A DNA stretch of 64,000 nucleotides. Source: Rhodomicrobium sp. R_RK_3 (GTDB lineage Bacteria; Pseudomonadota; Alphaproteobacteria; Rhizobiales; Rhodomicrobiaceae). The position numbers and the translations under genes are program-made. Under the pieces are notes generated by a model. It did no database searches, was not told where the DNA came from, and saw nothing but the letters and a program-made list of their open reading frames with translations. Location: positions 62,001 to 126,000 of the forward strand of contig NZ_MWLK01000016.1 of assembly GCF_002198715.1 (NCBI RefSeq). The letters run 5' to 3'. Numbering within the stretch: position 1 is the stretch's first letter; each line of letters opens with the position of its first letter. Positions 36,875 through 46,058 of the stretch are shown here, piece by piece.

Positions 36875-37849
36875 GTGTATCATGAGAGTGGCCGTAAAAT
36901 CCGCTTCGGCATCGCTTGGGAGGCGGTCCGGTACCCTTTTGCGAATATTTTTGGCCTGCTGCGCCTGACATTGCTGCCGGCGCTGATATCGGCGGCGCTT
37001 CTTTACGCGGCCTACCGGCTTTTCGGCTCCCCGATCAGCCTGCAGGTTGAGACCCCGGAAGACATCGAGCGTTTCGCCAAAGCGATCGTGCCGCTGACGA
37101 TGCCGTTTTGGGCGCTCTGCCTTTTCGTCTCGGTCATCATGGCCGTTGGAATTCATCGGCACATCCTGCGCGGCGAAGGGCTAGAGTGGACGCTCGTGCC
37201 GATACGCGGATATGAACTTGCCTATGCCGCCGTCGCGGGCCTTTTCACTGCCGCAACTTTCATCGAGCAATATCTTTTTCATCTGGTCGCCGGATGGTTT
37301 GGCATCGTCACGCCGCCGCCTCTCGGCGGCAGCGGTTTTACCGCGGCTCAGTATGACATCGTGCAGTTCGTAAAGGACGCCTCGCCGGCCCTGATCGCGA
37401 CGGTCGCGCTGTTGACGGCGGTATTGATTTGGGCCCATGTCCGCCTTGCGCTGGTTTTTCCCCACGCAGCGGTTACCGGCCGCATTTCGCTGAGCGAGTC
37501 CTGGGCGGCCATGCGAGGCAATGTCTGGCGGTTTGTGGTCGCGGCCCTGCTCATGAGCATATTGGTGTTCGTCGTTTATTTGCTGACCGTTTTGGCGGTG
37601 GCGGTGCTCGGCTTCGTGGCGGTGACGCTTAAGGCGCTTCTGGCAATGACGCCGCAGATCCCGTACGCACCCGATGTCGTGCCGGTCAGTGTTTCCGTCT
37701 TTACAATCATTCTCTTCTTGCTGTCGAATTGGCTGCTGATCGGGATGATTGTGGCGTTCGTATCTTTCATCTATCAGGATTTGGTCGATGGTTCGGCCCC
37801 GGTGCCACAGCGGCCGGCCAGCGGTCTCTTTGCCGGCATCGGTTCTTAG
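36875..37849 (+). CDS. Multi-spanning membrane protein, unknown function (paralog 1)
   Basis: A 324-residue membrane protein with about 6 hydrophobic segments and a GTG start at 36875 preceded by TGGGGGAGACGATC. It contains LALVFPHAAVTGRISLSESW then AAMRGNVWRF in a cytoplasmic loop. The second membrane protein after recR (38862-39749) carries the same pattern (MLMAPHAAVTGRISLATSW, AAMRGN), so the two are related. No enzymatic motif is seen. Inserted between ybaB and recR. Confidence 0.75.
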   Translation: MYHESGRKIRFGIAWEAVRYPFANIFGLLRLTLLPALISAALLYAAYRLFGSPISLQVETPEDIERFAKAIVPLTMPFWALCLFVSVIMAVGIHRHILRGEGLEWTLVPIRGYELAYAAVAGLFTAATFIEQYLFHLVAGWFGIVTPPPLGGSGFTAAQYDIVQFVKDASPALIATVALLTAVLIWAHVRLALVFPHAAVTGRISLSESWAAMRGNVWRFVVAALLMSILVFVVYLLTVLAVAVLGFVAVTLKALLAMTPQIPYAPDVVPVSVSVFTIILFLLSNWLLIGMIVAFVSFIYQDLVDGSAPVPQRPASGLFAGIGS

Positions 37850-37928
37850 GACGAGATGCGGCATGCCATTGGCAAATCGGCGGGCCAACGCTAAATATCC
37901 GGGAGCACCGCAATAACCCGCATGTCGC

Positions 37929-38534
37929 ATGTCCCGCAAAGCCGCCGGCCCTGAAATCGAAAATCTGATCGCGCTGCTCGCCCGGATGCCGGGGCTCGGC
38001 CCGCGCTCGGCCCGGCGCGCCGCGCTGCATCTCATCAAGAAGCGCGAGCAGCTCATGCAGCCGCTCGCCCGCGCGCTCGCCGAAGCCGCCGAGAAAATCC
38101 TCGTCTGCCCCGAATGCGGCAATCTCGACACCGCCTCGCCCTGCACCATCTGCCAGGACAGCCGCCGCGACGGCGGCATGATCTGCGTCGTCGAGGAAGT
38201 CGGCGACCTCTGGGCGCTGGAGCGGGCCGGCGTGCTCAACACCCGCTATCACGTGCTCGGCGGCACGCTCTCCCCGCTCGACGGCATCGGCCCGGAAGAC
38301 CTCTCCATCGGCAAGCTGCTCGACCGCGCCCGCGCGACGGGCGTGACCGAGGTGCTGCTGGCGCTGAACGCCACGGTCGAGGGCCAGACCACCGCCCATT
38401 ACCTCTCCGCCGAGCTCGAAAGCGCCGGCGTGACGGTCTCGCGCCTCGCCCATGGCGTGCCCGTCGGCGGCGAGCTGGATTATCTGGACGAAGGCACGCT
38501 GGCGGCGGCGGTCAAATCGCGGCGGCCGGTTTAG
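37929..38534 (+). CDS. recR: Recombination protein RecR
   Basis: A 201-residue RecR: helix-hairpin-helix at the N-terminus ([26 protein letters not shown]), a zinc finger [16 protein letters not shown], and a Toprim domain [17 protein letters not shown] with [14 protein letters not shown]. It works with RecF and RecO in loading RecA at gaps. The ATG at 37929 lies 79 bases after the membrane protein gene. Its neighbours here are membrane proteins and repeats. Confidence 0.93.
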   Translation: MSRKAAGPEIENLIALLARMPGLGPRSARRAALHLIKKREQLMQPLARALAEAAEKILVCPECGNLDTASPCTICQDSRRDGGMICVVEEVGDLWALERAGVLNTRYHVLGGTLSPLDGIGPEDLSIGKLLDRARATGVTEVLLALNATVEGQTTAHYLSAELESAGVTVSRLAHGVPVGGELDYLDEGTLAAAVKSRRPV

Positions 38535-38559
38535 CGTTGCCGCCCGGCGGATAGCGCCT

Positions 38560-38675
38560 TACCCCTCACCCACCCGCCTGGCGGCGCAAGCGGCAGAGCG
38601 AGACGTTTCACCCGCACGGGCTCAGCCCTCTCCCCTCGTGGGAGAGGGCGGGCGCGAAGCGACCGGGTGAGGGCC
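38560..38675. repeat. Palindromic intergenic repeat, family C (complete)
   Basis: Left arm CCCTCACCCACCCGCCTGGC, then AGCCCTCTCCCCTCGTGGGA, GAGGGCGGG and GAAGCGACCGGGTGAGGG at the right. It occupies most of the recR-membrane protein gap. Confidence 0.75.
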
Positions 38676-38861
38676 CCGGCTCTCCGCCTAACATCCAGCG
38701 CGCGCCATGATCGCCCAGCACCGCAATCCCGCCATGCTCGGATCACAAATCGGCGCGGTTTCTCCGTATAATTACGGCACCTACCGCAATATTGACGGAT
38801 ATTATTTGGCTCAACTGGGCGTGGCCGCGCGAGGTTTCGCCCGTATCTCGGGGGGGAGGGC

Positions 38862-39749
38862 ATGGGGCATTCGCCGGATTGGAGTGTCAGCGCGCCGAAG
38901 GACGCCGGCACCTTCCCCTCGCGCCATCGCGGCGCGCTCCTGCGGCTGGCGCTCGTCCCGGCCCTGCTCGGCTTAGTCGCCACCTGCGGCCTCCTCCTTT
39001 ATTTCGGCGGCATTCCCGGCCAGGCGGCGCCGCTCGGCTTCCGCGATTGGCCGGTCGGCTTGCGCCTCACCCTGCTGCTGCTCCGCCAGTTCGCCGGCGT
39101 CCTCCTTCTCGTCCTGCCCATCCTGCTCGCGGCGGCGATCATCGGCACCGGGGTGCAGCGGCTGGCCGTGCTCGGCGAGATGCCCGGCTGGGTGATCGTC
39201 CGCTTCCGCAAATATGAACGGGCTTATCTGCTGGTAATGCTCCTCACCATCGCCGCCACGGGCATCGCGCTGGCGGCGTTCTCTTCCATGTCGCTAACGG
39301 CCGCGCACCGGTCCGCCGGCGGGCTCCCGTCGCCCTCCGGCCTGGTGATCCCGGTGCTCGCCATCGGCGCGCTGTTCGGGCAGACAAGGCTGATGCTGAT
39401 GGCTCCGCACGCCGCCGTCACCGGCCGGATCTCGCTGGCGACCTCCTGGGCCGCCATGCGCGGCAATATGATACGCGCGACCTGGGCGCGCCTCGCCCTT
39501 TCCTGGCGCATCCTCTTGATCCTGCTTGCGATGATCGCCGTCTCCCTCGTCACACAGCTTGCGTCCACGCTGTTTCAAACCGTGACCGGGTCGGGCGCCC
39601 TGCATCAGATCCGGGGGGCACTGATCTTCGCCGCCATCTTGGCAGCGCTCGTCTATCTCTACGCCATTTATGCCGCGCTCGCCGGCTACGCTTACAAGGA
39701 ACTGATCGGCACGCAGGCGCAGGCCGATCCGGCGGGAGCGCCCGCCTAG
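38862..39749 (+). CDS. Multi-spanning membrane protein, unknown function (paralog 2)
   Basis: A 295-residue membrane protein with about 6 hydrophobic segments. The ATG at 38862 is preceded by GGGGGGAGGGC. Shares the cytoplasmic pattern PHAAVTGRISLATSWAAMRG with the protein at 36875-37849, and a similar order of hydrophobic segments. No domain of known function recognised. Alanine-rich C-terminal tail. Confidence 0.75.
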   Translation: MGHSPDWSVSAPKDAGTFPSRHRGALLRLALVPALLGLVATCGLLLYFGGIPGQAAPLGFRDWPVGLRLTLLLLRQFAGVLLLVLPILLAAAIIGTGVQRLAVLGEMPGWVIVRFRKYERAYLLVMLLTIAATGIALAAFSSMSLTAAHRSAGGLPSPSGLVIPVLAIGALFGQTRLMLMAPHAAVTGRISLATSWAAMRGNMIRATWARLALSWRILLILLAMIAVSLVTQLASTLFQTVTGSGALHQIRGALIFAAILAALVYLYAIYAALAGYAYKELIGTQAQADPAGAPA

Positions 39750-39861
39750 AGCAGGATGAGCCAATCCAAAGTCATCGTGATCGAGGCGGTCCCGGCTCGA
39801 AACCGCCTCTTCAATCCGCGCCGATAAGCTGTTAAAAGAATGCGGATCAGCGGAGGCAGGC

Positions 39862-40167
39862 ATGGTTGCGCGCATTTATCAGCCGTCGAAGACGGCCATG
39901 CAGTCGGGTGACGCCAAGACGCGGCATTGGGTGCTCGAATTCGAGCCCGACGCACCGCGCGAGACCGACCCTTTGATGGGCTGGACCTCGTCGGGCGACA
40001 TGAAGCAGCAGATCGTGCTGTCCTTCCCGACCAAGGACGACGCCATCGCCTACGCCCATCGCAACGGCATTCCTTACCGGCTGTTCGACGCCCATCCGCG
40101 CGCCCGCTCGAAGAAGGCGTACGCGGATAATTTCAAATTCGGCCGCATCGGCAGTTGGACGCATTGA
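39862..40167 (+). CDS. NADH dehydrogenase accessory subunit, NDUFS4/ETC_C1-like
   Basis: A 101-residue homolog of the mitochondrial complex I subunit NDUFS4: ARIYQPSKTAMQSGDAKTRHWVLEFEP, then DPLMGWTSSGDMKQQIVLSFPTKDDAIAYAHRNGI and a final RSKKAYADNFKFGRIGSWTH. Such small subunits are found in alphaproteobacteria and support the taxonomic placement. Gene starts 112 bases after the membrane protein gene and precedes tRNA-Arg. Confidence 0.9.
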   Translation: MVARIYQPSKTAMQSGDAKTRHWVLEFEPDAPRETDPLMGWTSSGDMKQQIVLSFPTKDDAIAYAHRNGIPYRLFDAHPRARSKKAYADNFKFGRIGSWTH

Positions 40168-40201
40168 CGCGGATTTGAGGCTGCGGCGCGCTCGCCGCTA
40201 C

Positions 40202-40277
40202 GGTCCCGTAGCTCAATGGATAGAGCACCAGCCTTCTAAGCTGGGGGTTGCAGGTTCGAGCCCTGCCGGGATCGCCA
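40202..40277 (+). tRNA. tRNA-Arg(UCU)
   Basis: A 76-base cloverleaf with encoded CCA. Acceptor stem GGTCCCG pairs with CGGGATC (one G-T), D-arm GCTC...GAGC, anticodon stem CCAGC/GCTGG with loop CTTCTAA giving anticodon TCT, and T-arm GCAGG-TTCGAGC-CCTGC. It reads AGA codons. Confidence 0.95.
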
Positions 40278-40328
40278 AATTCTCCCCTTGAATCACCTAT
40301 TTCTTGCTGGCTTCGTCCGTGCATCCGT

Positions 40329-40763
40329 TCATTTCGGGAGTGGTCCCACGATTTTCTGATCGAATTGCGTTGCGACGCGATCGAGATCTCTCGGATCGAT
40401 CGGAACCGCAAGGTCTGCCATGGCGCGGAAGAACTGATCGTGCCGGGCTGGCGAACAGACAACATCCTGCATCGCATTCACCTGCCCGAGATTGGCAAAA
40501 CCGTGCTCATCTCCGCGTTTCACTGCGACACGCTCGCCGGGCTTAACGTCGAAGCTTTGTCCCGCCACGCTGAAACGCAGCGCTCCCGCGGAAATTAGGA
40601 AGACTTTATCTCCGTCGAAAGATCGATGCAGAGGCGCGCCATGGCCAGGCGTCACCGTCATGCGCATGATGGTCACAGGGCTGTCTTCACTGCCGGCGAT
40701 GATTTCCGTTTCCAGTCCGGCGAAACGAACGACATCGGCTTTCGTAATTTTACCGCTTTGCAT
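40329..40763 (-). CDS. Cupin-domain protein
   Basis: A 144-residue single cupin: GHGAPLHRSFDGDKVFLISAGALRF for the first motif and VKPGERVAVKRGDEHGFANLG for the second, with His residues in place for metal binding. The ATG at 40763 follows GGAGG; an upstream ATG at 40790 is less likely. It diverges from the LysR gene; both may be controlled by the operator at 40846-40863. Function unknown. Confidence 0.82.
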   Translation of the reverse strand: MQSGKITKADVVRFAGLETEIIAGSEDSPVTIMRMTVTPGHGAPLHRSFDGDKVFLISAGALRFSVAGQSFDVKPGERVAVKRGDEHGFANLGQVNAMQDVVCSPARHDQFFRAMADLAVPIDPRDLDRVATQFDQKIVGPLPK

Positions 40764-40845
40764 GGTTGCCTCCGAGTTGCGGAGCTTCATGTTGGGGAGA
40801 TGGGACAGAACGCTCGGCAATCCAGGCAGCATTTGCTATTCATAC

Positions 40846-40863
40846 TGTCCAGTAGGATGGACA
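40846..40863. promoter_or_regulatory. Inverted repeat in the cupin/LysR divergent promoter
   Basis: TGTCCA and TGGACA separated by six bases, immediately upstream of and overlapping the possible starts of the LysR gene. Likely operator for the LysR regulator acting on itself and the cupin gene (inference). Confidence 0.5.
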
Positions 40864-40865
40864 AT

Positions 40866-41756
40866 ATGGACCTGAACACGATCCAGACCTTTGCCGACGT
40901 TGTGCGCGCCGGAGGTTTTTCAGCCGCCGCCAGACAAAGCGGGATGCCGCGTTCGACCGTCAGTCTGCGCGTGCGGATGCTCGAGGAAGCCCTGGGTGTC
41001 CGTCTCTTCAAGCGCTCCACACGCGCGATTGCGTTGACCAGCGAGGGGCGGGCGCTCTTTGACAGCGCCGGCCCGGTGCTCGACAGGTTGGCCGAAGCGG
41101 TCATTGCAGTCGGTGGCGTTCAGGGAGAGTTGAAAGGCCCAATTCGGATAACCGCGCCCGCCGATTTTCCCACCGACGGGCTGGCCGATGCTCTTGGTAG
41201 CTTCCGGCGCGAGCATCCCAAAGTCAGCTTCGAAGTGATATTGACCAACGCGGTGCTCGATCTGGTCGCCGAAAATATTGATATCGCATTGCGGATCGGC
41301 GCCGAGAACCAGCAGGACACCGTCACGCGAGCCGTGCTGGACGCGGCCTACGGCCTGTTCGCAAGCCCAGCCTATTTCGACGCCAATGGCGAACCGCGCG
41401 ATGCGAACGCGATACAGACCCTGATCGCGCCTCCCCGTATTTTGCGGCGTTTTATTGAGCGGCAGGTTTTCGAAGCGCGATCGCTTCCCGATCCCGCCAT
41501 CGAGGCGAATAACTTTCTCCTCATCCGTGACCTGGCCGTGGCGGGGCACGGTATTGGCTTGCTTCCCGTCGGACTGTGCAAGAAGGAGATTGCGGCTGGC
41601 ACCCTTCGCCAGACCTTGCGGAGCTTGTTCACGGGCTCGGTAAGGATGGGTCTTTCATTCCCGACCCGCAGTGATATGAACGCCCGCGTCCGAGCCTTTG
41701 CCGATCACCTGGCGCGTCGCCTGCTAAACCCGGGCGGCTGGCAGCATGAACAGTGA
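40866..41756 (+). CDS. LysR-family transcriptional regulator
   Basis: A 296-residue LysR regulator with N-terminal winged helix: LNTIQTFADVVRAGGFSAAARQSGMPRSTVSLRVRMLEEALGVRLFKRSTRAIALT. The C-terminal half is a periplasmic-binding-like effector domain. ATG at 40866 has TAGGATGG upstream; the ATG at 40857 is in the operator-like repeat. It diverges from a cupin gene that is probably its target. A 20-aa shift in start is possible. Confidence 0.87.
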   Translation: MDLNTIQTFADVVRAGGFSAAARQSGMPRSTVSLRVRMLEEALGVRLFKRSTRAIALTSEGRALFDSAGPVLDRLAEAVIAVGGVQGELKGPIRITAPADFPTDGLADALGSFRREHPKVSFEVILTNAVLDLVAENIDIALRIGAENQQDTVTRAVLDAAYGLFASPAYFDANGEPRDANAIQTLIAPPRILRRFIERQVFEARSLPDPAIEANNFLLIRDLAVAGHGIGLLPVGLCKKEIAAGTLRQTLRSLFTGSVRMGLSFPTRSDMNARVRAFADHLARRLLNPGGWQHEQ

Positions 41757-41837
41757 TCTAGGTCTTACATTACAGCAGGATGACGTGCGGAAACCGGTCC
41801 CACTTTACCTGATCCCGCTAGCGCCTTGCCGGCGACG

Positions 41838-42245
41838 CTACAGTCCGAGCTGCTTCAGCATCGACGCCCTGTTATAGTGATCGGTGCAGCGCTTCAGGCT
41901 GTCGCCATCCAGCTCGAAAATGCTCGCCCCGCGCAGGGAAATCGCCCGGCCAGTCGCCGGGATTTCAGGAAGAGCGCCATGCTGCGTGCCGGTCGTGACC
42001 CAGGCTGCCGCCGCATGGCTGCCATCCCAGACATGCGAGATCACCGTCAGCTTGAAATCGGGGAAGGCGGTCCGGACCCTGCGATAGAATTCGCCCGTCT
42101 CGGCCTTGCCGACGAGGAGGCGTTGCGCCGCGACATTCTCATAGATGCAGTCGTCGACGAAAAGCGACAGAAACCGCTCGGGCGCCTCCGACGACCAGGC
42201 CGCCGCCCATTCCTCGATGAGCTTTTTTGAATTATCCTCTATCAT
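41838..42245 (-). CDS. SnoaL-like (NTF2-fold) protein
   Basis: A 135-residue NTF2-like protein: EEWAAAWSSEAPERFLSLFVDDCIYE, FYRRVRTAFPDFKLTVISHVWDG, then GRAISLRGASIFELDGDSLKRCTDHYN. SnoaL-type members are cyclases, isomerases or uncharacterised. ATG 42245 has AAAGG upstream; an earlier ATG at 42320 is less likely. Divergent from Ku. Confidence 0.8.
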   Translation of the reverse strand: MIEDNSKKLIEEWAAAWSSEAPERFLSLFVDDCIYENVAAQRLLVGKAETGEFYRRVRTAFPDFKLTVISHVWDGSHAAAAWVTTGTQHGALPEIPATGRAISLRGASIFELDGDSLKRCTDHYNRASMLKQLGL

Positions 42246-42460
42246 CCTGACGAGCCTTTCACCTTGCGCGCCTCCCGGGCAGCGGCGCCCGCGGGCGGGA
42301 CGGGTCTTCAGCTTGCTCATACGCTCGGCGCGGCTTGCAACCGTCGCATGTCAAACCGGGCGGATTGCGTTACGCCGGTAATGGACGCCGCAAAAAGCGG
42401 TGGCCGGAACAAGTTCTTCAACCTCGTGTTGAATCTCCGGTACCAGTGGAGTCTCGCGTC

Positions 42461-43327
42461 GTGGCACCTAGGGCGAATTGGAAGGGTTTCCTCAAACTTT
42501 CGGAACTCAGCATTCCGGTGGCGCTCTATTCGGCCGCCACGACCTCCGATCGCGTCTCCTTCCACACCATCAACCGCCAGACCGGCAACCGTTTGCGTCG
42601 CCAGTTCATCGACGAGCAGACCGAGCAGCCGGTCGACAAGGAGCAGCAGGTCAAGGGCTACGAGATCAGCCAGGGCGAATATGTCATCCTGGAACCGAAG
42701 GAGATCGAGGAGGCGATCCCGGAAAGCGACAAGACCATCCGCGTCGAGGCCTTCCTGCCCTGCCCCGAAATCGACACCGCCTATTTCGACAAGCCCTATT
42801 ACCTCGCGCCCTCGGGCAGCATCGGCAATGAGGGTTTTGCGCTGCTCAGCGAAGGCATGCGGCGGCAAAAAGTCGCCGCCCTCGGCCGCGCCGTGCTGTT
42901 CCGGCGGCTGCGGACGGTGCTCTTGCGCGCGGACGGGCCGCTAATCGTCGCCCATACCATGCATTTCGACTATGAGGTGCGCCCCGCCGCCGAGATCTTC
43001 GACGACATCCCCGAGCTGAAGATCGAAGGCGAGATGCTGGATCTGGCCAAGCACATCATCGAGACGAAATCCGGCACGTTCGACCCGCGCGCCTTCAACG
43101 ACCGCTATGAGGAGGCGCTGGCCGAGCTGGTGAAAGCCAAGATCGCCGGGCGCGAGATCAAGGCGCCGAAGCGGCCCACCGAGACCAAGGTCGTCGATCT
43201 GATGCAGGCGCTGCGCGAGAGTGCCGGCGTCACCGGCAAGACGGCCGCAAAAACCAAGGCCAAGGCCAAGACCAAGGCCCCGGCCAAGAAGAAGGCCGCG
43301 CCCGCGCCCCGCCGCAAAGCAAGCTGA
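42461..43327 (+). CDS. ku: Ku protein, non-homologous end joining
   Basis: A 288-residue Ku70/Ku80-like homodimer: NWKGFLKLSELSIPVALYSAATTSDRVSFHTINR at the start, the bridge and beta-barrel region, and a lysine/alanine-rich C-terminus (KTAAKTKAKAKTKAPAKKKA) that binds DNA. A GTG start at 42461 with GGAG upstream. It overlaps ligD by one base (TGATG), the classic Ku-LigD end-joining operon. Confidence 0.92.
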   Translation: MAPRANWKGFLKLSELSIPVALYSAATTSDRVSFHTINRQTGNRLRRQFIDEQTEQPVDKEQQVKGYEISQGEYVILEPKEIEEAIPESDKTIRVEAFLPCPEIDTAYFDKPYYLAPSGSIGNEGFALLSEGMRRQKVAALGRAVLFRRLRTVLLRADGPLIVAHTMHFDYEVRPAAEIFDDIPELKIEGEMLDLAKHIIETKSGTFDPRAFNDRYEEALAELVKAKIAGREIKAPKRPTETKVVDLMQALRESAGVTGKTAAKTKAKAKTKAPAKKKAAPAPRRKAS

Positions 43328-45816
43328 TGGCGACGCTCGCACCCTACCGGAAGAAGCGCGACTTCAAGACGACATCCGAGCCGCGCGGCAAGCGGGCGAA
43401 ATCCGAGGCGGGCGACAGTTTTGTCATCCAGAAGCACGATGCCCGCCGCCTGCATTACGATCTGCGGCTGGAAATGGACGGCGTCCTGAAAAGCTGGGCC
43501 GTGACCAAGGGGCCGAGCCTCGTCGCCGGGGAGCGGCGGCTCGCCGTGCATGTCGAGGACCACCCGCTCGACTATGGCGATTTCGAAGGCACTATCCCCA
43601 AGGGCGAATATGGCGGCGGCACGGTGATCGTCTGGGATCGCGGCCGCTGGACGCCGATCGGCAATGCCAAGAAGGGCTTTGCCAAGGGCCATCTCGATTT
43701 CGAGCTGCATGGCGAAAAGCTCAAAGGGCGGTGGCATCTGGTGCGCATGGCCCGGAAACCCCGCGACCGCAACGAAAACTGGCTGCTCATCAAGGGCGAC
43801 GACGAACATGCTCGCGAGGAGACCGAGCCTGAAATCACCGAAGAGCGGCCGGAATCGGTGAAGACCGGGCGCGGCGTCGCCGAGGTCGAAGGCGAGGCGC
43901 CGGGCTGGTCGTCGAAGACCGGCAAGATCGACAAGCCCGCCGCGCCGAAGCCGCCGAAGGGCGCCAAGAAGGCGGGCTTTCCCGGCTTCATCGAGCCGGC
44001 GCTGGCAAGCCTGCGCAGCACGCCGCCCTCTGGCAAGACCTGGCTGCATGAAATCAAGTTCGACGGCTACCGGCTGCAGGCGCAGATCCGCTCCGGCAAG
44101 GTCAAGCTCTTGACCCGTAGCGGCCTCGACTGGACCGCCAAGTTCGGCAAGCCACTGGTCGCCGCCCTGGCCGCCCTCCCCGCGCGCGACGCCATCCTCG
44201 ACGGCGAGGTGGTGGTCGAGGGCGCCGGACACGCCTCCGATTTCTCCGCCCTGCAGGACGATCTCTCGACGGGGCGCGGCGACCGGCTCGCCTATTACGT
44301 CTTCGACCTGCTTTATCGGGACGGCTACGATCTTCGCCCGCTGCCGCTGATCGAGCGCAAGGCGGCGCTGGAAACCCTCGTCGGCGACGCCGCTCCCCTC
44401 ATCCGCTATAGCGAGCATTTCGAGCAGAATGGCGAGCTGGTGCTTCGCCACGCCTGCCGCCTCAGCCTTGAAGGCATCGTCTCGAAACTGCGCGACGCGC
44501 CCTACCGGTCCGGGCGGCGTAAGGACTGGCTCAAGGCGAAATGCTCCGAGCGCCAGGAATTCGTGGTGGCCGGCTACGTGCCATCGACGACCGCGCGCAA
44601 GGCGATCGGCTCGCTGATCCTGGGCTATTACGACAAGGGCAGTCTGATCTATGCCGGGCGCGTCGGCACCGGCTACACCAACAAGGTCGCCGCCGACCTG
44701 TTTGAGCGGCTCGATCCCATCGCCATCCCGAAAAGCCCCTTCGCGCAAAAGCTCACCTCCGATGAGACCCGGCAGGCGCGTTTCGTGCAGCCCAACTATG
44801 TCGCCGAGGTGGAGTTCCGGAGCTGGACTGGCGACGGGCTGGTGCGCCACGCCTCCTTCCGGGGCCTGCGCGAGGACAAGCTGCCCGAAGAGGTGGTGCG
44901 CGAATCCCGGGCGACGGTCCCCGCCGAGCGGCCCGCGCCGCCGGTCAAGCTCACCCATCCCGACCGCCTCTATTGGGAGGATGCCGGCGTCACCAAACAG
45001 GGCCTTGCCGATTATTATTCGCAGGTCTGGCCGCGCATCGCCCCATTCATCGTCAACCGGCCGCTGTCGCTGCTGCGCTGCCCCGACGGCGCCGCCGGCC
45101 AGTGCTTTTTCCAAAAACACGCCTGGCGCGGCCAAAGCCCGGACATCCTCACCGCGCGCGACCCGCTGGACGAGGAAGACCAGCCGATCCTCGCCATCGA
45201 CGGCCTGCCGGGCCTGATGGGCCTCGTCCAAGGCGGCGTGTTGGAGATCCATCCCTGGGGGTCGAGCCTCAGCGACCTGGAGCGGCCGGACATGATCATC
45301 ATGGATCTCGATCCGGGCGAAGGCGTCGCGTGGCAGGAGGTGATCGGCGCTGCGCATGAGGTGCGCGAGCGGCTGCGCGCGGCCGGCCTGGCCAGCTTCG
45401 TCAAGACCTCCGGCGGCAAGGGTTTGCATGTGGTCTCGCCGCTGAAGCCGGCGGCGGGCTGGGACGCGGTCAAGGCCTTCACCAAGCGCATCGCCGACGA
45501 CATGACCGCCGACAGCCCCGAGCATTTCCTGGCGACGGTGACAAAATCGAAGCGGCGCGGCAAGATTTTGGTCGACTATCTGCGCAATGGCCGGGGATCG
45601 ACCGCCGTAGCCCCCTATTCGACCCGCGCCCGCCCCGGCGCCGCGATCTCGATGCCGCTGGACTGGAACGAATTGAGCCTTGCCATCGGCCCGGCCTATT
45701 TCACGGTGGTGAACGCCCCGACCAGGCTGGCCGCGCTCCCCGCCGATCCCTGGGAGGCGTTCTGGCAATCCGCCGCCCCGCTGCCCCAGCAGGCCAAGGC
45801 GCGCAAGCGGGCTTAG
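43327..45816 (+). CDS. ligD: ATP-dependent DNA ligase D
   Basis: An 829-residue three-domain ligase. The phosphoesterase domain is at the N-terminus (HDARRLHYDLRLEMDGVLK near 38), the ligase domain follows with the adenylated Lys in EIKFDGYR at residue 244, and the primase-polymerase domain begins near residue 540 (HPDRLYWEDAG) with DLD metal ligands at 660-662 (MDLDPGEG). It joins double-strand breaks with Ku, filling and trimming ends. Order PE-LIG-POL matches proteobacterial LigD. Its start overlaps the Ku stop. Confidence 0.93.
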   Translation: MATLAPYRKKRDFKTTSEPRGKRAKSEAGDSFVIQKHDARRLHYDLRLEMDGVLKSWAVTKGPSLVAGERRLAVHVEDHPLDYGDFEGTIPKGEYGGGTVIVWDRGRWTPIGNAKKGFAKGHLDFELHGEKLKGRWHLVRMARKPRDRNENWLLIKGDDEHAREETEPEITEERPESVKTGRGVAEVEGEAPGWSSKTGKIDKPAAPKPPKGAKKAGFPGFIEPALASLRSTPPSGKTWLHEIKFDGYRLQAQIRSGKVKLLTRSGLDWTAKFGKPLVAALAALPARDAILDGEVVVEGAGHASDFSALQDDLSTGRGDRLAYYVFDLLYRDGYDLRPLPLIERKAALETLVGDAAPLIRYSEHFEQNGELVLRHACRLSLEGIVSKLRDAPYRSGRRKDWLKAKCSERQEFVVAGYVPSTTARKAIGSLILGYYDKGSLIYAGRVGTGYTNKVAADLFERLDPIAIPKSPFAQKLTSDETRQARFVQPNYVAEVEFRSWTGDGLVRHASFRGLREDKLPEEVVRESRATVPAERPAPPVKLTHPDRLYWEDAGVTKQGLADYYSQVWPRIAPFIVNRPLSLLRCPDGAAGQCFFQKHAWRGQSPDILTARDPLDEEDQPILAIDGLPGLMGLVQGGVLEIHPWGSSLSDLERPDMIIMDLDPGEGVAWQEVIGAAHEVRERLRAAGLASFVKTSGGKGLHVVSPLKPAAGWDAVKAFTKRIADDMTADSPEHFLATVTKSKRRGKILVDYLRNGRGSTAVAPYSTRARPGAAISMPLDWNELSLAIGPAYFTVVNAPTRLAALPADPWEAFWQSAAPLPQQAKARKRA

Positions 45817-45870
45817 CGGGAAGTGCTATCAGCGCTCAGCGCTGCATGTGCTACAGCCCCAAACCCTTTT

Positions 45871-45896
45871 GCATTCCGGCCTTCGCGGGAATGACA
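45871..45896. repeat. Family A half-repeat
   Basis: GCATTCCGGCCTTCGCGGGA then ATGACA, one arm of the family A palindrome without its partner, between ligD and the ArsR gene. Confidence 0.55.
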
Positions 45897-46021
45897 CGAC
45901 ACAACTGGCGGCGCCGACTGATGCCTGCTGCCGATCCCGCTCCAATGCCCGGCCCCAGCTAAATGGGGCAGACCACCGGGCCCGGCGTCGCCGCCTCTTG
46001 ACCTTCGCCTCCGGCGTCACT

Positions 46022-46041
46022 ATTAAACCACCCAGTTAAAT
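46022..46041. promoter_or_regulatory. Candidate ArsR operator
   Basis: ATTAAACCACCCAGTTAAAT, an imperfect inverted repeat (TTwAAC half-sites) 18 bases before the ArsR ATG. Similar to sites of ArsR regulators that control SRPBCC genes. Inference. Confidence 0.45.
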
Positions 46042-46058
46042 GACGCATCGGTACTCCC

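Noticed and set aside
42400-42425. GAACAAGTTC before Ku as an SOS box
   Set aside because: The alphaproteobacterial LexA site needs GTTC-N7-GTTC or GAAC-N7-GTTC; spacing here is only two bases.
43105-45768. Long minus-strand open frame opposite ligD (887 codons)
   Set aside because: Shadow of ligD in GC-rich DNA; no recognisable family, and the opposite strand encodes a complete three-domain ligase.
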